Shown: one piece after another, positions 50,523 through 59,444 of the stretch
How the letters are laid out: each line of letters opens with the position of its first letter
Position numbering within the stretch: position 1 is the stretch's first letter
Assembly: GCF_900101175.1 (NCBI RefSeq)
Contig: NZ_FNFQ01000008.1
Span: 124,001-188,000, forward strand
Length of the DNA: 64,000 nucleotides
DNA from: Stenotrophomonas pavanii
GTDB lineage: Bacteria > Pseudomonadota > Gammaproteobacteria > Xanthomonadales > Xanthomonadaceae
Reading direction: 5' to 3'
Notes under the pieces: model-generated
Seen by the model: the letters and a program-made list of their open reading frames with translations, nothing else
Database searches by the model: none
Told to the model about the DNA's origin: nothing
Translations under genes and position numbers: made by a program

Positions 50523-51908
50523 ATGAAAAGTGCATCCCTGTTCCTCTCCATTGCCGCCGCGCTCGCGCTCGCCGGCTGCTCCACCCTGGCGCCGAAGGAC
50601 ACCGCCGTCGCGCCGGCCATCCCGGCGCAGTGGCCGGCCGAGGCCGCGCAGGGCCAGGTCGCCGATGTCGCCGCCGTCGGCTGGCGCGACTTCTTCACTG
50701 ATCGGCGCCTGCAGCAGGTGATCGAGCAGTCGCTGCAGAACAACCGCGACCTGCGCGTGGCCGTGCTCAACGTTGAACGCGCGCGGGGGCAGTACCGCGT
50801 GCAGCGCGCCGACCGCGTGCCCGGCGTGGCCGTGACCGGGCAGATGCAGCGCCAGGGCACCGACGCCGGCGTCACCGAGCAGTTCACCGCCGGTGTTGGC
50901 GTGGCCGAGTTCGAGCTGGACCTGTTCGGCCGCGTCCGCAACCTCAGCGAAGCGGCGCTGCAGCAGTACTTCGCCGTGGCCGCCAACCGCCGCAACGCGC
51001 AGCTGAGCCTGGTCGCCGAGACCGCCACCGCGTGGCTGACCTATGGTGCCGATGCGCAGCAGCTGAAGATTGCCGAGGCCACGCTGAAGACCTACGCGGA
51101 TTCGCTGCGCCTGGCCGAGGCACGCCACGAACGCGGTGGCAGCTCCGCCCTGGAGCTGACCCAGACCCGCACCCTGGTCGAGACCGCACGCACCGATGCC
51201 GCGCGCCTGCGCGGGCAGCTGGCCCAGGACCGCAATGCGCTGGCGCTGCTGGCCGGTGGCCAGCTGGATCCGGCATTGCTGCCGGACAGCATCGGCCCGC
51301 AGCTGCTCGCGCTGGCGCCGCCGCCGGCGGGCCTGCCCAGCGACGTGCTGCTGCAGCGCCCGGACATCATGGCCGCCGAGCACCAGCTGCTGGCCGCCAA
51401 CGCCAACATCGGCGCGGCACGTGCGGCGTTCTTCCCGAGCATTTCGCTGACCGGCAGCATCGGCAGTGGCTCGACCGAACTGTCCAACCTGTTCGACAGC
51501 GGCACCCGCGTGTGGAGCTTCCTGCCGAAGATCACCCTGCCGATCTTCCAGGGCGGCAAGCTGCGCGCCAACCTCGCCATCGCCAATGCCGACCGCGATA
51601 TCGCGCTGGCGCAGTACGAGAAGGCGATCCAGGTGGGCTTCCGCGAAACCGCCGACGCGCTGGCGCTGAACGTCAGCCTGGACGAGCAGGTCAGCGCGCA
51701 GCAGCGCCTGGTGGAGGCGGCCGAGCAGGCCAATCGGCTGTCGCAGGCGCGCTATGACGCCGGGTTGGACAGCTTCGTGACCCTGCTCGACGCACGGCGC
51801 ACCGCCTACAACGCGCAGAAGACCCAGCTGCAGGCCCAGCTGGCGCAGCAGTCCAACCGCATCACCCTGTACAAGGTGCTGGGCGGTGGCTGGCACGAGC
51901 GCGGCTGA
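50523..51908 (+). CDS. smeF: SmeF, outer-membrane efflux channel
   Basis: TolC-like outer-membrane lipoprotein exit duct of SmeDEF. 461 residues with lipobox LALAGCS and the OprM-family pattern: two repeated halves with coiled-coil helices, GVGVAEFELDLFGRVRNLSEAAL, and the LPSDVLLQRPDIMAAEHQLLAANANIGAARAAFFP segment. I chose the ATG at 50523, which has GGAAG 8 nt upstream and gives the signal peptide; an ATG at 50508 is possible. Confidence 0.95.
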   Translation: MKSASLFLSIAAALALAGCSTLAPKDTAVAPAIPAQWPAEAAQGQVADVAAVGWRDFFTDRRLQQVIEQSLQNNRDLRVAVLNVERARGQYRVQRADRVPGVAVTGQMQRQGTDAGVTEQFTAGVGVAEFELDLFGRVRNLSEAALQQYFAVAANRRNAQLSLVAETATAWLTYGADAQQLKIAEATLKTYADSLRLAEARHERGGSSALELTQTRTLVETARTDAARLRGQLAQDRNALALLAGGQLDPALLPDSIGPQLLALAPPPAGLPSDVLLQRPDIMAAEHQLLAANANIGAARAAFFPSISLTGSIGSGSTELSNLFDSGTRVWSFLPKITLPIFQGGKLRANLAIANADRDIALAQYEKAIQVGFRETADALALNVSLDEQVSAQQRLVEAAEQANRLSQARYDAGLDSFVTLLDARRTAYNAQKTQLQAQLAQQSNRITLYKVLGGGWHERG

Positions 51909-51913
51909 AGGAC

Positions 51914-51973
51914 AGCCGGCCAGCGGCCGGCTCTACCTTGATGATCGAGGGTAGTGCCGGCCGCTGGCCGGCA
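51914..51973. repeat. SMAG repeat pair after smeF
   Basis: A reverse variant unit (51914-51936, ending CGGCTCTAC) and a forward unit (51951-51973) point tail-to-tail, between smeF and the convergent membrane-protein gene. A possible terminator for both. Confidence 0.85.
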
Positions 51974-51987
51974 GTGTCACTACAGGG

Positions 51988-52410
51988 CTAGACCGCTTCG
52001 TCGTCACGCCGCGCGGCGTGGCAGGCGCGGACGCGCGCCAGCGCGTCGCCAGCTTCGCGTGCCATCTGCTCGTACTCGCGCCGGATTTCTTCCAGCCGCT
52101 CCTCGTCCAGTTCTTCCAGGTCCAGGAGCTCGTTGTTGGCCTCGCTGGTCGCGCGGATCAGCTCGTCCAGCTTGATCTGCATCGCGGCAGTGTCCGCGTT
52201 CTGCGTGTGCTGGATCAGGAACACCATCAGGAACGTGATGATGGTGGTGCCGGTGTTGATCACCAGCTGCCAGGTGTCGTTGAAGCCGAACACCGGACCG
52301 CTGATGCCCCAGACCACTACGATGGTCACGGCGGCCAGGAAGGTCCAGGGCGAGCCGGTGGCTGCCGCGGCCTTCTTGGCGATGGTGTTGAACAGGTTGC
52401 GTGCTTTCAT
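51988..52410 (-). CDS. Low-affinity iron permease-family membrane protein
   Basis: A 140-residue protein with two membrane helices (about 22-42, SPWTFLAAVTIVVVWGISGPVF; and 53-68, INTGTTIITFLMVFLIQHTQNAD) and a long acidic helical tail (NNELLDLEELDEERLEEIRREYEQM). The NTGTTIITFLMVFLIQ(H/N)TQNRD-like motif defines the small bacterial relatives of fungal Fet4. The iron role is not proven for bacterial members. ATG at 52410 is the natural start. Confidence 0.85.
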   Translation of the reverse strand: MKARNLFNTIAKKAAAATGSPWTFLAAVTIVVVWGISGPVFGFNDTWQLVINTGTTIITFLMVFLIQHTQNADTAAMQIKLDELIRATSEANNELLDLEELDEERLEEIRREYEQMAREAGDALARVRACHAARRDDEAV

Positions 52411-52487
52411 CGTCGTCCGTCCCACTCAGGTGACGAGGATGATCGGTAGTGGCTCGTGCAGGGACCGTGCAGCCGCTTCGCCGCAGC

Positions 52488-52814
52488 TCAGGCGCGCAGG
52501 CGCGGCGCGTCCTGCAGGCGTACCGGGCTGCTCTGGTAGACGTGCTGCCAGCAACGGTCGACGAATTCGCGGGCCTGGGCTTCGCTCAGGCGGGGCATGA
52601 TCTGCAGGGCGTACTGGGTCTGGAACATCTCGTCGCGCTGCGCATTGCTGGCGCGCGGCTGGGTGATCAGCGAATCACAGGCGAACTTGATCCACGGCAC
52701 GTAGGAGCCGAACGAGTTGTGCGGCAGCGCGCCGTCGGCATGCTGGCGGCGCCAGTGATCAAGCTCGGCGTCAACGTTGATGACCGGGGGAATGGCGGGA
52801 ACTTCAGCGTGCAT
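52488..52814 (-). CDS. Conserved-looking hypothetical protein
   Basis: A 108-residue soluble protein with no family I can name. It looks like a globular helical fold: DAELDHWRRQHADGALPHNSFGSYVPWIKFACDSLITQPRAS then SEAQAREFVDRCWQHVYQSS. ATG at 52814 is chosen; the frame extends upstream without conservation-like sequence. It lies 74 nt from the next hypothetical gene on the same strand, perhaps an operon. Confidence 0.65.
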   Translation of the reverse strand: MHAEVPAIPPVINVDAELDHWRRQHADGALPHNSFGSYVPWIKFACDSLITQPRASNAQRDEMFQTQYALQIMPRLSEAQAREFVDRCWQHVYQSSPVRLQDAPRLRA

Positions 52815-52888
52815 GTCGATCCAATCGGTTGAGGTGGATGGGAGTGGGGGGTGATCGCAGTGTGGCGTATGCGCCGGTGCATGCCGTG

Positions 52889-53149
52889 TCAGCGGGATGT
52901 GGAGCCGGCGTTGCGATTGCCTATGAGCTGCGCGTGCTCGACGGCGCCGAGGTCTTCGGCCATGTCGGCCATGGCGTTGCACAGGCGCTCATGCTCCAGC
53001 GGATGGCTGCGCGCCAGTTCCAGCTGCAGCCCCTGGTAGGCGGTCCAGAACAATGCACCGCGCCGATGCAGCGCGAACTGGTGCTGCAGGCGGTCGCGGA
53101 TCGGGGCAAGAATCGGGTCTGGCGTAGGGCGTACGGCGTGCGCGCACAT
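52889..53149 (-). CDS. Small hypothetical protein
   Basis: An 86-residue soluble protein, His- and Arg-rich, with ALHRRGALFWTAYQGLQLELARSHPLEHERLCNAMADMAEDLG. No domain recognised. The minus-strand leader has GGAG 9 nt before the ATG. Coding is plausible because the frame is complete and followed by the unknown gene at 52488, but support is moderate. Confidence 0.5.
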   Translation of the reverse strand: MCAHAVRPTPDPILAPIRDRLQHQFALHRRGALFWTAYQGLQLELARSHPLEHERLCNAMADMAEDLGAVEHAQLIGNRNAGSTSR

Positions 53150-53348
53150 GGCTGGCTCCGCCGGGGAAAGGAGCCCCGGTGAACCCCACCGTAGGCGTGT
53201 TGGCGGTGGCGAGTGTTACCGCAACGTGTGCAGGCCCGCTCTCTGACTGTGCACACGGTCACAGTGATGGCCGCAAACGCTGCCGGCACTAGAAGGTGCC
53301 GGCACTGAAGCGTTCATTAAACGGGTGGAACGGCAGGCGCTGCGCTGC

Positions 53349-53801
53349 TCATTCACCGATGTCTTCGTTCCAGATGTCCGGGTGGCGGCTGATGAAATCA
53401 CCCAGCAGGTCCACGCATTCCTGGTTGTCCAGGTCGATCACGTTGACGCCGTTCTCCCGCAGCCAGTCGATGCCGCCCTGGAACGTGCGCGATTCGCCCA
53501 CCACCACGGTGCCGATGTTGAACTGGCGCACCAGTCCGGAGCAGTACCAGCACGGGGCCAGGGTGGTGACCATGATGGTGTCCTGGTAGCGACGCTGGCG
53601 GCCGGCCTTGCGGAAGGCGTCGGTCTCGCCATGCACCGACGGATCACCTTCCTGCACGCGGCGGTTGTGGCCGCAGCCGAGCAGGCGCCCGTCGTTGTGG
53701 TACAGCGCCGCGCCGATCGGCACCCCGCCCTCGGCCAGGCCCTGGCGGGCTTCGGCGATGGCGGTCTGCAGCAGGGCCTGGTAGTCGGGCGTGGTGATCA
53801 T
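53349..53801 (-). CDS. Cytosine deaminase-like nucleoside/base deaminase (fungal FCY1 type)
   Basis: A 150-residue zinc deaminase. The zinc motifs are HGE (H57-x-E59) and PCWYC (C84, C87). The sequence follows yeast cytosine deaminase along its length: GLAEGGVPIGAALYHNDGRLLGCGHNRRVQEGDPSVHGE and the very end RHPDIWNEDIGE. This suggests cytosine to uracil conversion in pyrimidine salvage; the bacterial CodA enzymes are unrelated. Related tRNA or guanine deaminases are less similar. ATG at 53801 gives the family N-terminus. Confidence 0.85.
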   Translation of the reverse strand: MITTPDYQALLQTAIAEARQGLAEGGVPIGAALYHNDGRLLGCGHNRRVQEGDPSVHGETDAFRKAGRQRRYQDTIMVTTLAPCWYCSGLVRQFNIGTVVVGESRTFQGGIDWLRENGVNVIDLDNQECVDLLGDFISRHPDIWNEDIGE

Positions 53802-53881
53802 GTGGGGCTCCGGTAAGTCGTGGCCCGCCATGATACGGGCAGGGGGTGCCGCTGGCCCCCGGCGGTGCGATAATCGGGGGC

Positions 53882-54643
53882 ATGAGCGAATCCCCCTACA
53901 AAGCCGGTACCACCCATTTCGGGTTCCGCGACGTCGCCGCCAAGGACAAGCAGAAGCTGGTCGGCCAGGTGTTCACCTCGGTCGCGCGCAACTACGACCT
54001 GATGAACGACCTGATGAGCCTGGGCGTGCACCGGGCGTGGAAGCGCTACTACGTGGCGACCGCGCAGGTGAAGCCGGGCGACCGCGTGCTGGACCTGGCC
54101 GGCGGCACCGGCGACATCGCCGCCCTGCTGAAGGAGCGCGTCGGCGCCGAGGGTTCGGTGGTGCTGGGCGACATCAACGCCGGCATGCTGTCGGTCGGCC
54201 GTGACCGCCTGACCAACCGCGGCCTGGTGCTGGGCCTGGACTACGTGCAGTGCAATGCCGAAGCCCTGCCGTTCCCGGACAACAGCTTCGATCTGGTCAC
54301 CATTGCCTTCGGCCTGCGCAACGTGACCGACAAGGACGCCGGCCTGCGCGAGATGTACCGCGTGCTGAAGGTGGGCGGCCAGGCCCGCGTGCTGGAATTC
54401 TCCGAAGTGACGGCGGACTGGTTCAAGCCGATCTACGACTTCCACTCGTTCAAGATCCTGCCCAAGCTGGGCAAGCTGTTCGCCAACGATTCGGACAGCT
54501 ACCAGTACCTGGCCGAGAGCATCCGCAAGCACCCGCCGCAGGACGAACTGAAGGCGATGATGGGGCAGGCCGGCTTCGAGCGCTGCCACTACAAGAACCT
54601 GACCGGCGGCATCGTCTCGATCCACTCCGGCTACAAGCTGTAA
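53882..54643 (+). CDS. ubiE: Ubiquinone/menaquinone biosynthesis C-methyltransferase
   Basis: SAM-dependent methyltransferase adding the C-methyl group to the benzoquinol (and demethylmenaquinol) ring. 253 residues. THFGFRDVAAKDKQKLVGQVFTSVARNYDLMNDLMSLG is the family opening, and the SAM motif is VLDLAGGTGDIAALL. ATG 53882 is chosen by that opening. A SMAG pair follows the stop. Confidence 0.96.
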   Translation: MSESPYKAGTTHFGFRDVAAKDKQKLVGQVFTSVARNYDLMNDLMSLGVHRAWKRYYVATAQVKPGDRVLDLAGGTGDIAALLKERVGAEGSVVLGDINAGMLSVGRDRLTNRGLVLGLDYVQCNAEALPFPDNSFDLVTIAFGLRNVTDKDAGLREMYRVLKVGGQARVLEFSEVTADWFKPIYDFHSFKILPKLGKLFANDSDSYQYLAESIRKHPPQDELKAMMGQAGFERCHYKNLTGGIVSIHSGYKL

Positions 54644-54656
54644 GCCCGGTGTCCGG

Positions 54657-54731
54657 GTAGTGCCGGCCGCTGGCCGGCATCCCCGTGCCCGGTCATCGTC
54701 CGTGCGGATGCCGGGCAGCGGCCGGCACTAC
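54657..54731. repeat. SMAG repeat pair after ubiE
   Basis: Forward unit 54657-54679 and reverse unit 54709-54731 (one base different), 13 nt after the ubiE stop. Confidence 0.9.
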
Positions 54732-54826
54732 CGGTGCTGTGGGCTGCCATTACCCCGCACCGCGCAACGCCTGCGCGGCCGGAGGGAGGTACCATTGGGG
54801 TTTGATCCCCGTAACGGTCCCGATTC

Positions 54827-56758
54827 ATGCGTAATCCGCTGATGCTCCTTCCGCTGGCCGTGGCCCTGGCCGCCGGCTGCTCCCAGGAGGCGGCCGCGCC
54901 CGCCGCCGCCCCGACTGCCGCAAAGGCCCCCGCCGCCCCCGTGAACGCCGAAAACCGCAGCCACGACGAAAGCTCGTACGCCGAGCCGGACAAGGTCGTC
55001 ATCAAGGACATCGCGCTGGATCTGAAGCTGGACTTCGACCAGAAGCAGATCGGCGGTACCGCCACCTATACGCTGGAGTGGAAGCAGAAGGACGCCAGCC
55101 AGCTGGTGCTCGACACCCGCGAGCTGACCGTGTCCAAGGTCGAGGCCGTCGCCGCCGATGGCGCGCGCAGCCCGCTGAAGTTCGAACTGGCCCCGGCCGA
55201 CAAGGTGTTCGGCAGCAAGCTGACCATCGAGGCCGCGGAGCAGCCGGCCAAGGTGGAAGTGACCTACCACACCGCACCGACCGCCTCGGGCCTGCAGTGG
55301 CTGGCGCCGTCGATGACCGAGGGCAAGAAGCTGCCCTTCATGTTCAGCCAGTCGCAGGCCATCCATGCCCGCTCCTGGGTGCCGCTGCAGGACACCCCGA
55401 GCGTGCGCTTCACCTACAGCGCGCACGTGGTCTCGCGCCCGGACGTGATGGTGCTGATGAGCGCCGACAACGATCCGAAGGCCGCGCGTGACGGTGACTA
55501 CACCTTCAAGATGCCGCAGCCGATTCCGTCCTACCTGCTGGCCATCGCCGCCGGTGACCTGGTGTTCGAGCCGATCTCCGGCCGCTCCGGCGTCTGGGCC
55601 GAGCCGACCATGGTCAACAAGGCCGCCAAGGAATTCGAAGACACCGAGAAGATGATCGGTGCCGCCGAGAAGCTGTACGGTGAATACCGCTGGGGCCGCT
55701 ACGACATGCTGGTGCTGCCGCCGTCGTTCCCGTTCGGCGGCATGGAAAACCCGCGCCTGACCTTCGCCACCCCGACCGTGATCGTCGGCGACAAGTCGCT
55801 GGTCTCGCTGGTCGCCCATGAACTGGCGCACAGCTGGTCGGGCAACCTGGTGACCAACGCCAGCTGGAAGGACATCTGGCTCAATGAAGGCTTCACCACC
55901 TACGTCCAGGGCCGCATCACCGAAGCCCTGTACGGCAAGGAGATGGCCGAGATGGAGAAGCAGATCGACCAGACCGACCTGCTGGCTGAAGTGAAGGACA
56001 TGAGCCCGGCCGACCAGGCGCTGGCGCTGCCGCCGCTGAACGAGCGCGACCCCGACGAAGCGCTCAGCCAGGTCGCCTACGTCAAGGGTGCATGGTTCTT
56101 GGAGTTCCTGGAACAGCGCTTCGGCCGCGAGACCTTCGATCCGTTCCTGCGCGGCTGGTTCGATGACCACGCCTTCCAGAGCGCGAACACCGATCAGTTC
56201 GTCGCGTACATGAAGAAGAACCTGCTGCCGAAGAATCCGTCGGCCGTGACCGAGGCTGAACTGAAGGCGTGGCTGGACGAGCCGGGCATCCCGGCGTTTG
56301 CGGCCAAGGCGCAGTCGCGCAACTTCAGCAGCGTCGATACCGCGCGCATTGCCTTCGCCAGCGCCGGCACCGTGCCCAGCAGCCAGGTCATCGCCGACTG
56401 GAGCACGCAGGAATGGGTGCGCTTCATCGACGGCCTGGGCGCGACCCAGCCGCTGGACAAGCTGGCCACGCTGGACAAGGCGTTCCACTTCACTGGCACC
56501 CCGAATGGCGAAATCGCCATGCGCTGGTACCCGCTGGCGATCCGCAGCGGCTACGAGCAGGCCAATGAAGGTGCTGCCGCGTTCATCGAGCGCGTCGGCC
56601 GTCGCAAGCTGATCCTGCCGATCTACGCCGAACTGGTGAAGACCCCGAAGGGGCTGGAGCTGGCCAAGCAGGCCTTCGAAAGGGCCAAGCCGGGCTACCA
56701 CCCGATCACCACCGCCTCGGTGCAGGACATGCTGGCCAAGGCAAGCGCCGGCAAATAA
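54827..56758 (+). CDS. M1-family zinc aminopeptidase, lipoprotein
   Basis: A 643-residue aminopeptidase. The signal peptide ends in lipobox LAAGC, followed by an Ala/Pro-rich linker, so it is membrane-anchored in the periplasm. The M1 exopeptidase motif is GGMENPRLTF (residues about 304-313), and the zinc site HELAH (331-335) with E354 in LNEGF. The C-terminal leukotriene A4 hydrolase-like helical domain (about 500-640) is present. It resembles cold-active aminopeptidases and LTA4H-type enzymes. Trims N-terminal residues from periplasmic peptides. A strong terminator follows. Confidence 0.93.
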   Translation: MRNPLMLLPLAVALAAGCSQEAAAPAAAPTAAKAPAAPVNAENRSHDESSYAEPDKVVIKDIALDLKLDFDQKQIGGTATYTLEWKQKDASQLVLDTRELTVSKVEAVAADGARSPLKFELAPADKVFGSKLTIEAAEQPAKVEVTYHTAPTASGLQWLAPSMTEGKKLPFMFSQSQAIHARSWVPLQDTPSVRFTYSAHVVSRPDVMVLMSADNDPKAARDGDYTFKMPQPIPSYLLAIAAGDLVFEPISGRSGVWAEPTMVNKAAKEFEDTEKMIGAAEKLYGEYRWGRYDMLVLPPSFPFGGMENPRLTFATPTVIVGDKSLVSLVAHELAHSWSGNLVTNASWKDIWLNEGFTTYVQGRITEALYGKEMAEMEKQIDQTDLLAEVKDMSPADQALALPPLNERDPDEALSQVAYVKGAWFLEFLEQRFGRETFDPFLRGWFDDHAFQSANTDQFVAYMKKNLLPKNPSAVTEAELKAWLDEPGIPAFAAKAQSRNFSSVDTARIAFASAGTVPSSQVIADWSTQEWVRFIDGLGATQPLDKLATLDKAFHFTGTPNGEIAMRWYPLAIRSGYEQANEGAAAFIERVGRRKLILPIYAELVKTPKGLELAKQAFERAKPGYHPITTASVQDMLAKASAGK

Positions 56759-56779
56759 TCGTCGGCGTTGGTGCGGAAC

Positions 56780-56810
56780 AAAAAAACGGCAGGGAAACCT
56801 GCCGTTTTTT
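56780..56810. terminator. Rho-independent terminator after the M1 peptidase gene
   Basis: AAAAAAACGGCAGG / CCTGCCGTTTTTT with a GAAA loop, a strong symmetric hairpin. Confidence 0.9.
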
Positions 56811-57068
56811 GTGGTTGCAACCATCGGTCGCGGTGTCACGTTCATGAAGGCGGAAGGAGGCGTTGGGTCTGCGTGATGGGTGTCTGCAAGAGTTTTTGAA
56901 GATTGTTGTATGGATTTCCCTGGACCTGAGCTTGAACATTCTGTCTTGCATCAACGGGGCTGGTTGCCAGCCGCTGGATGCAGTGCAGTCCATTGCATAT
57001 CCCACAGGTATGCAATCTTCAATTCCATCAGGCCGGTTTCCGCAGCGTCGCAGGCGAGGGGCATTCCC

Positions 57069-57851
57069 ATGAAAACGTCAATGCAAAAATACATGCGGCC
57101 CGCCGCGATCCCGGTTCTGAGCGGTCTGGCTCTCGCAGCACTTCTCCTTGCCACACCCGCAGTCTCTACCGCATCGCCTGCAGAAGCGTTGCTGTTCAAG
57201 TCCGCAAATCTCATCAAGTACTCCACTGGGGAGTCCATCCCCACGTTCAGTGGCAGTTTGCGTCTCTATCAAAATGGTGACCAGACGGCGTGGATTGGAG
57301 AAAGGGGGATTGTGGCCATCGTGCTTTGCGGGCAAGAGCCTTGGTTCAACCCGGTTAGGACGGGGTTGCCCAGTAGGGGCGACGACCCGGAGGCTTTGGC
57401 TGCCGTAACATGGATGTACGCTGAGCTGAGCCGCAGAATCTCGATGGTAGCCAGTGCAGCCGCTGAAGTGCGGGGTGATAACGGCGTTGGCAAGGCGCGT
57501 AAAACCAAAGTCGAGTTTCCATGGGCGTACGGCGTCGAAAGATACGAGGTCTCCAGCGATCGGACCCCTGAAGGTCATGAGCGTATCCGACTCTGGAAAC
57601 TGGACACCATCCACTCGACCCCTTCAGCAGGAGGCGGCCCCACTGAGGTTACGTCTGCGGAGAAGAAGGCGCGCGAAGCCTCCCTGGAAAGTAATGGCAC
57701 ATGGCATGAACTGGTGATCATTCCGGGTTGGCGACCCTTCTGGCTTCCTCCTGGGGTGTCCTTTCAAGGCTGGCGTTCAGCCAGTGGCTCCGGTTTTCGC
57801 ACTGTGTCCGCTGCGCGGAAGGCAGGTCATGGTTGCGGCCTCCAGCGATGA
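57069..57851 (+). CDS. Exported orphan protein of atypical composition
   Basis: A 260-residue protein with no family recognised. Signal peptide about residues 1-36 (IPVLSGLALAALLLATPAVSTASPA). The mature part has GSLRLYQNGDQTAWIGERGIVAIVLCGQEPW and KTKVEFPWAYGVERYEVSSDRT. A/T-ending codons (AAA, AAT, ATT, GGA) are clearly commoner than in neighbours, pointing to transfer or relaxed selection. The last about 60 residues may be out of register: the segment TSAEKKAREASLESNGTWHE resembles a decayed second unit just downstream (57890-57990). The ATG at 57069 follows GAGGGGCATTCCC. A frameshift or truncation is possible. Confidence 0.6.
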   Translation: MKTSMQKYMRPAAIPVLSGLALAALLLATPAVSTASPAEALLFKSANLIKYSTGESIPTFSGSLRLYQNGDQTAWIGERGIVAIVLCGQEPWFNPVRTGLPSRGDDPEALAAVTWMYAELSRRISMVASAAAEVRGDNGVGKARKTKVEFPWAYGVERYEVSSDRTPEGHERIRLWKLDTIHSTPSAGGGPTEVTSAEKKAREASLESNGTWHELVIIPGWRPFWLPPGVSFQGWRSASGSGFRTVSAARKAGHGCGLQR

Positions 57852-58089
57852 GATGCTTGCCTGACGTCGCGATGGGCAGAAGCGGCAGGTGAATGTCACC
57901 GATGGGGAGGTGTTCGCAGAAAAGAGTGGGCTTGCACCGGTGGGTTCCTGGAACGAGATGGTGATCAGAGGGATAGGCAACGTGCCTGGTTGCCGGCCAC
58001 TCCCGTTCACGGGCATGCGTCCATCCACCACGGGTTGCTAAAGTGTCCCGGTCACGCCGGCAGGCGTCTTCACCGATTGGGAGCACGCA
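57852..58089. pseudogene. Decayed coding remnant downstream of the orphan gene
   Basis: In one plus frame the sequence around 57890-57990 reads QVNVTDGEVFAEKSGLAPVG then SWNEMVIRGIG, with no start codon and with an in-frame stop just before. This resembles VTSAEKKAREASLESNGTWHELVI in the preceding gene. It looks like the remains of a second, related unit or of the true C-terminus. The last 60 nt hold the leader of the next lipoprotein gene. Confidence 0.35.
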
Positions 58090-58821
58090 ATGAAAAGACT
58101 GATCCTGGCCGCTGCATGTGCCTTCGCGCTGGCCGGCTGCAGCAACCCCGAGGAAGAGCGCAAGGCGCAGGAAGCCGCCGCGGCCGCCGTGCAGGCGCAG
58201 AAGGAAGCCAAGGCCGAAGACGTGGCCAAGCAGTACGACATGGCCGTGGCCGCGCAGGACTGGGAACGCGCGCGCCTGCATGGCGCCTCGCTGCTGGACC
58301 AGTACAAGGACACCGCCGCCGCCGAGCGCATCGCCGCCGGCTTCGACGAGGTCAAGGCCAAGGGCGATGCCGCGCGCGACCTGCGCCGCATGCAGGCGCT
58401 GTGGCAGTACAACCAGATCCCGGTGGGCAGCAAGGGCAACCAGGTGTCGGCGCAGATATACAGCAAGGAACGGGTGGACGTGGATGGCAGCGGCGCCAAG
58501 CCGGTGCAGCTGGTGTTCCGCGATCACCCGGAGTGGAAGCGGCACGCCTACCTGGTGCTGCAGGCCGGTGATTTCCGTTGCCCGCAGTGCACGGTGAAGG
58601 TGACCGTCGACGACGGCAAGCCGGTATCGATGGCCGCGTGGCGCCCGAAGACCGATGAAGCCATCGCCCTGTTCATCACCGACCAGAAGGCGCTGTGGAA
58701 GCTGGCGCGCAAGGGCAAGTCGATCAGCATCGAGTTCCCGGTCAAGGCCGGCGGCACCCGCACGGCGGTGTTCGAAACCGGTGGCGTCGACGCCAGCCGC
58801 ATGCCGCAGTGGTGGCAGTGA
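58090..58821 (+). CDS. Hypothetical lipoprotein
   Basis: A 243-residue lipoprotein (lipobox FALAGCS). After the anchor comes a highly charged, probably coiled-coil segment (EEERKAQEAAAAAVQAQKEAKAEDVAKQ), then a beta-rich domain with VQLVFRDHPEWKRHAYLVLQAGDF and a CPQC motif (RCPQCTVKVTVDD), ending DASRMPQWWQ. I do not recognise the family. The stop overlaps the GTG start of the HAD gene as GTGA. Confidence 0.75.
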   Translation: MKRLILAAACAFALAGCSNPEEERKAQEAAAAAVQAQKEAKAEDVAKQYDMAVAAQDWERARLHGASLLDQYKDTAAAERIAAGFDEVKAKGDAARDLRRMQALWQYNQIPVGSKGNQVSAQIYSKERVDVDGSGAKPVQLVFRDHPEWKRHAYLVLQAGDFRCPQCTVKVTVDDGKPVSMAAWRPKTDEAIALFITDQKALWKLARKGKSISIEFPVKAGGTRTAVFETGGVDASRMPQWWQ

Positions 58822-59444
58822 CGGGGGCGGCGGGCAGCGCAGTGCACGCGTTGTCCGCGATCCGGCACTGGGTGTTCGACATGGACGGCACGCTGACGGT
58901 GGCCGTGCATGATTTCGCCGCGATCCGCCGTGCGCTGCAGATCGCGGCCGAGGAAGACATCCTCGACCATATCGCGGCGCTGCCGGACGCGCCGGCGCAG
59001 GCCAAGCGCGCGTGGCTGCTGGATCATGAGCGCGCGCTGGCCGAGGACGCGCTGCCCGCGCCGGGCGCGGTGACGCTGCTGCGCGCGCTGGCGGCCGCGG
59101 GGTGCCGGCTGGGCATCCTGACCCGCAACGACCATGCGCTGGCGAAGCTGACGCTGGAGGCGATCGGGGTCGGGGAACTGTTCGATGATGCCGACATCGT
59201 CGGCCGTGATGAAGCGGTGCCCAAGCCCTCGCCGGATGGCCTGCAGCAGCACCTGCGGCGCTGGGGCGTTGCAGCGGCGGAGGCGGTGATGGTTGGCGAC
59301 CACGCCTACGACCTGGAGTGCGGCCGTGCCGCAGGCACGCACACCGTGCTGGTCAATCTGCCGGAGAACCCATGGCCGGGCCGGGCCGACTGGCATTTCG
59401 CCGATTGCCGCGCGCTGTTGGCGGCGTGGCAGCAGAAGGGGTAG
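58818..59444 (+). CDS. HAD-superfamily phosphatase
   Basis: A 208-residue HAD hydrolase. Motif I is VFDMDGTLT (nucleophile D), motif II includes LGILTRNDHALAK, motif III KPSPDG, and motif IV VMVGDHAYDLECGRAAG. It resembles phosphoglycolate phosphatase/Gph-type enzymes; substrate not certain. The GTG start at 58818 overlaps the lipoprotein stop. The last 24 codons and the stop, together with the following SMAG repeat, are repeated once more in tandem. The stop TAG comes from the GTAG head of the repeat. Confidence 0.88.
   Translation: MTGAAGSAVHALSAIRHWVFDMDGTLTVAVHDFAAIRRALQIAAEEDILDHIAALPDAPAQAKRAWLLDHERALAEDALPAPGAVTLLRALAAAGCRLGILTRNDHALAKLTLEAIGVGELFDDADIVGRDEAVPKPSPDGLQQHLRRWGVAAAEAVMVGDHAYDLECGRAAGTHTVLVNLPENPWPGRADWHFADCRALLAAWQQKG

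Noticed and set aside
46037-51028. Very long open frame (1663 codons) on the minus strand
   Set aside because: It is antisense to the whole smeDEF operon. In high-GC DNA the strand opposite a real gene often lacks stops; the translation is low-complexity (His, Arg, Gln, Ala) with no domain.
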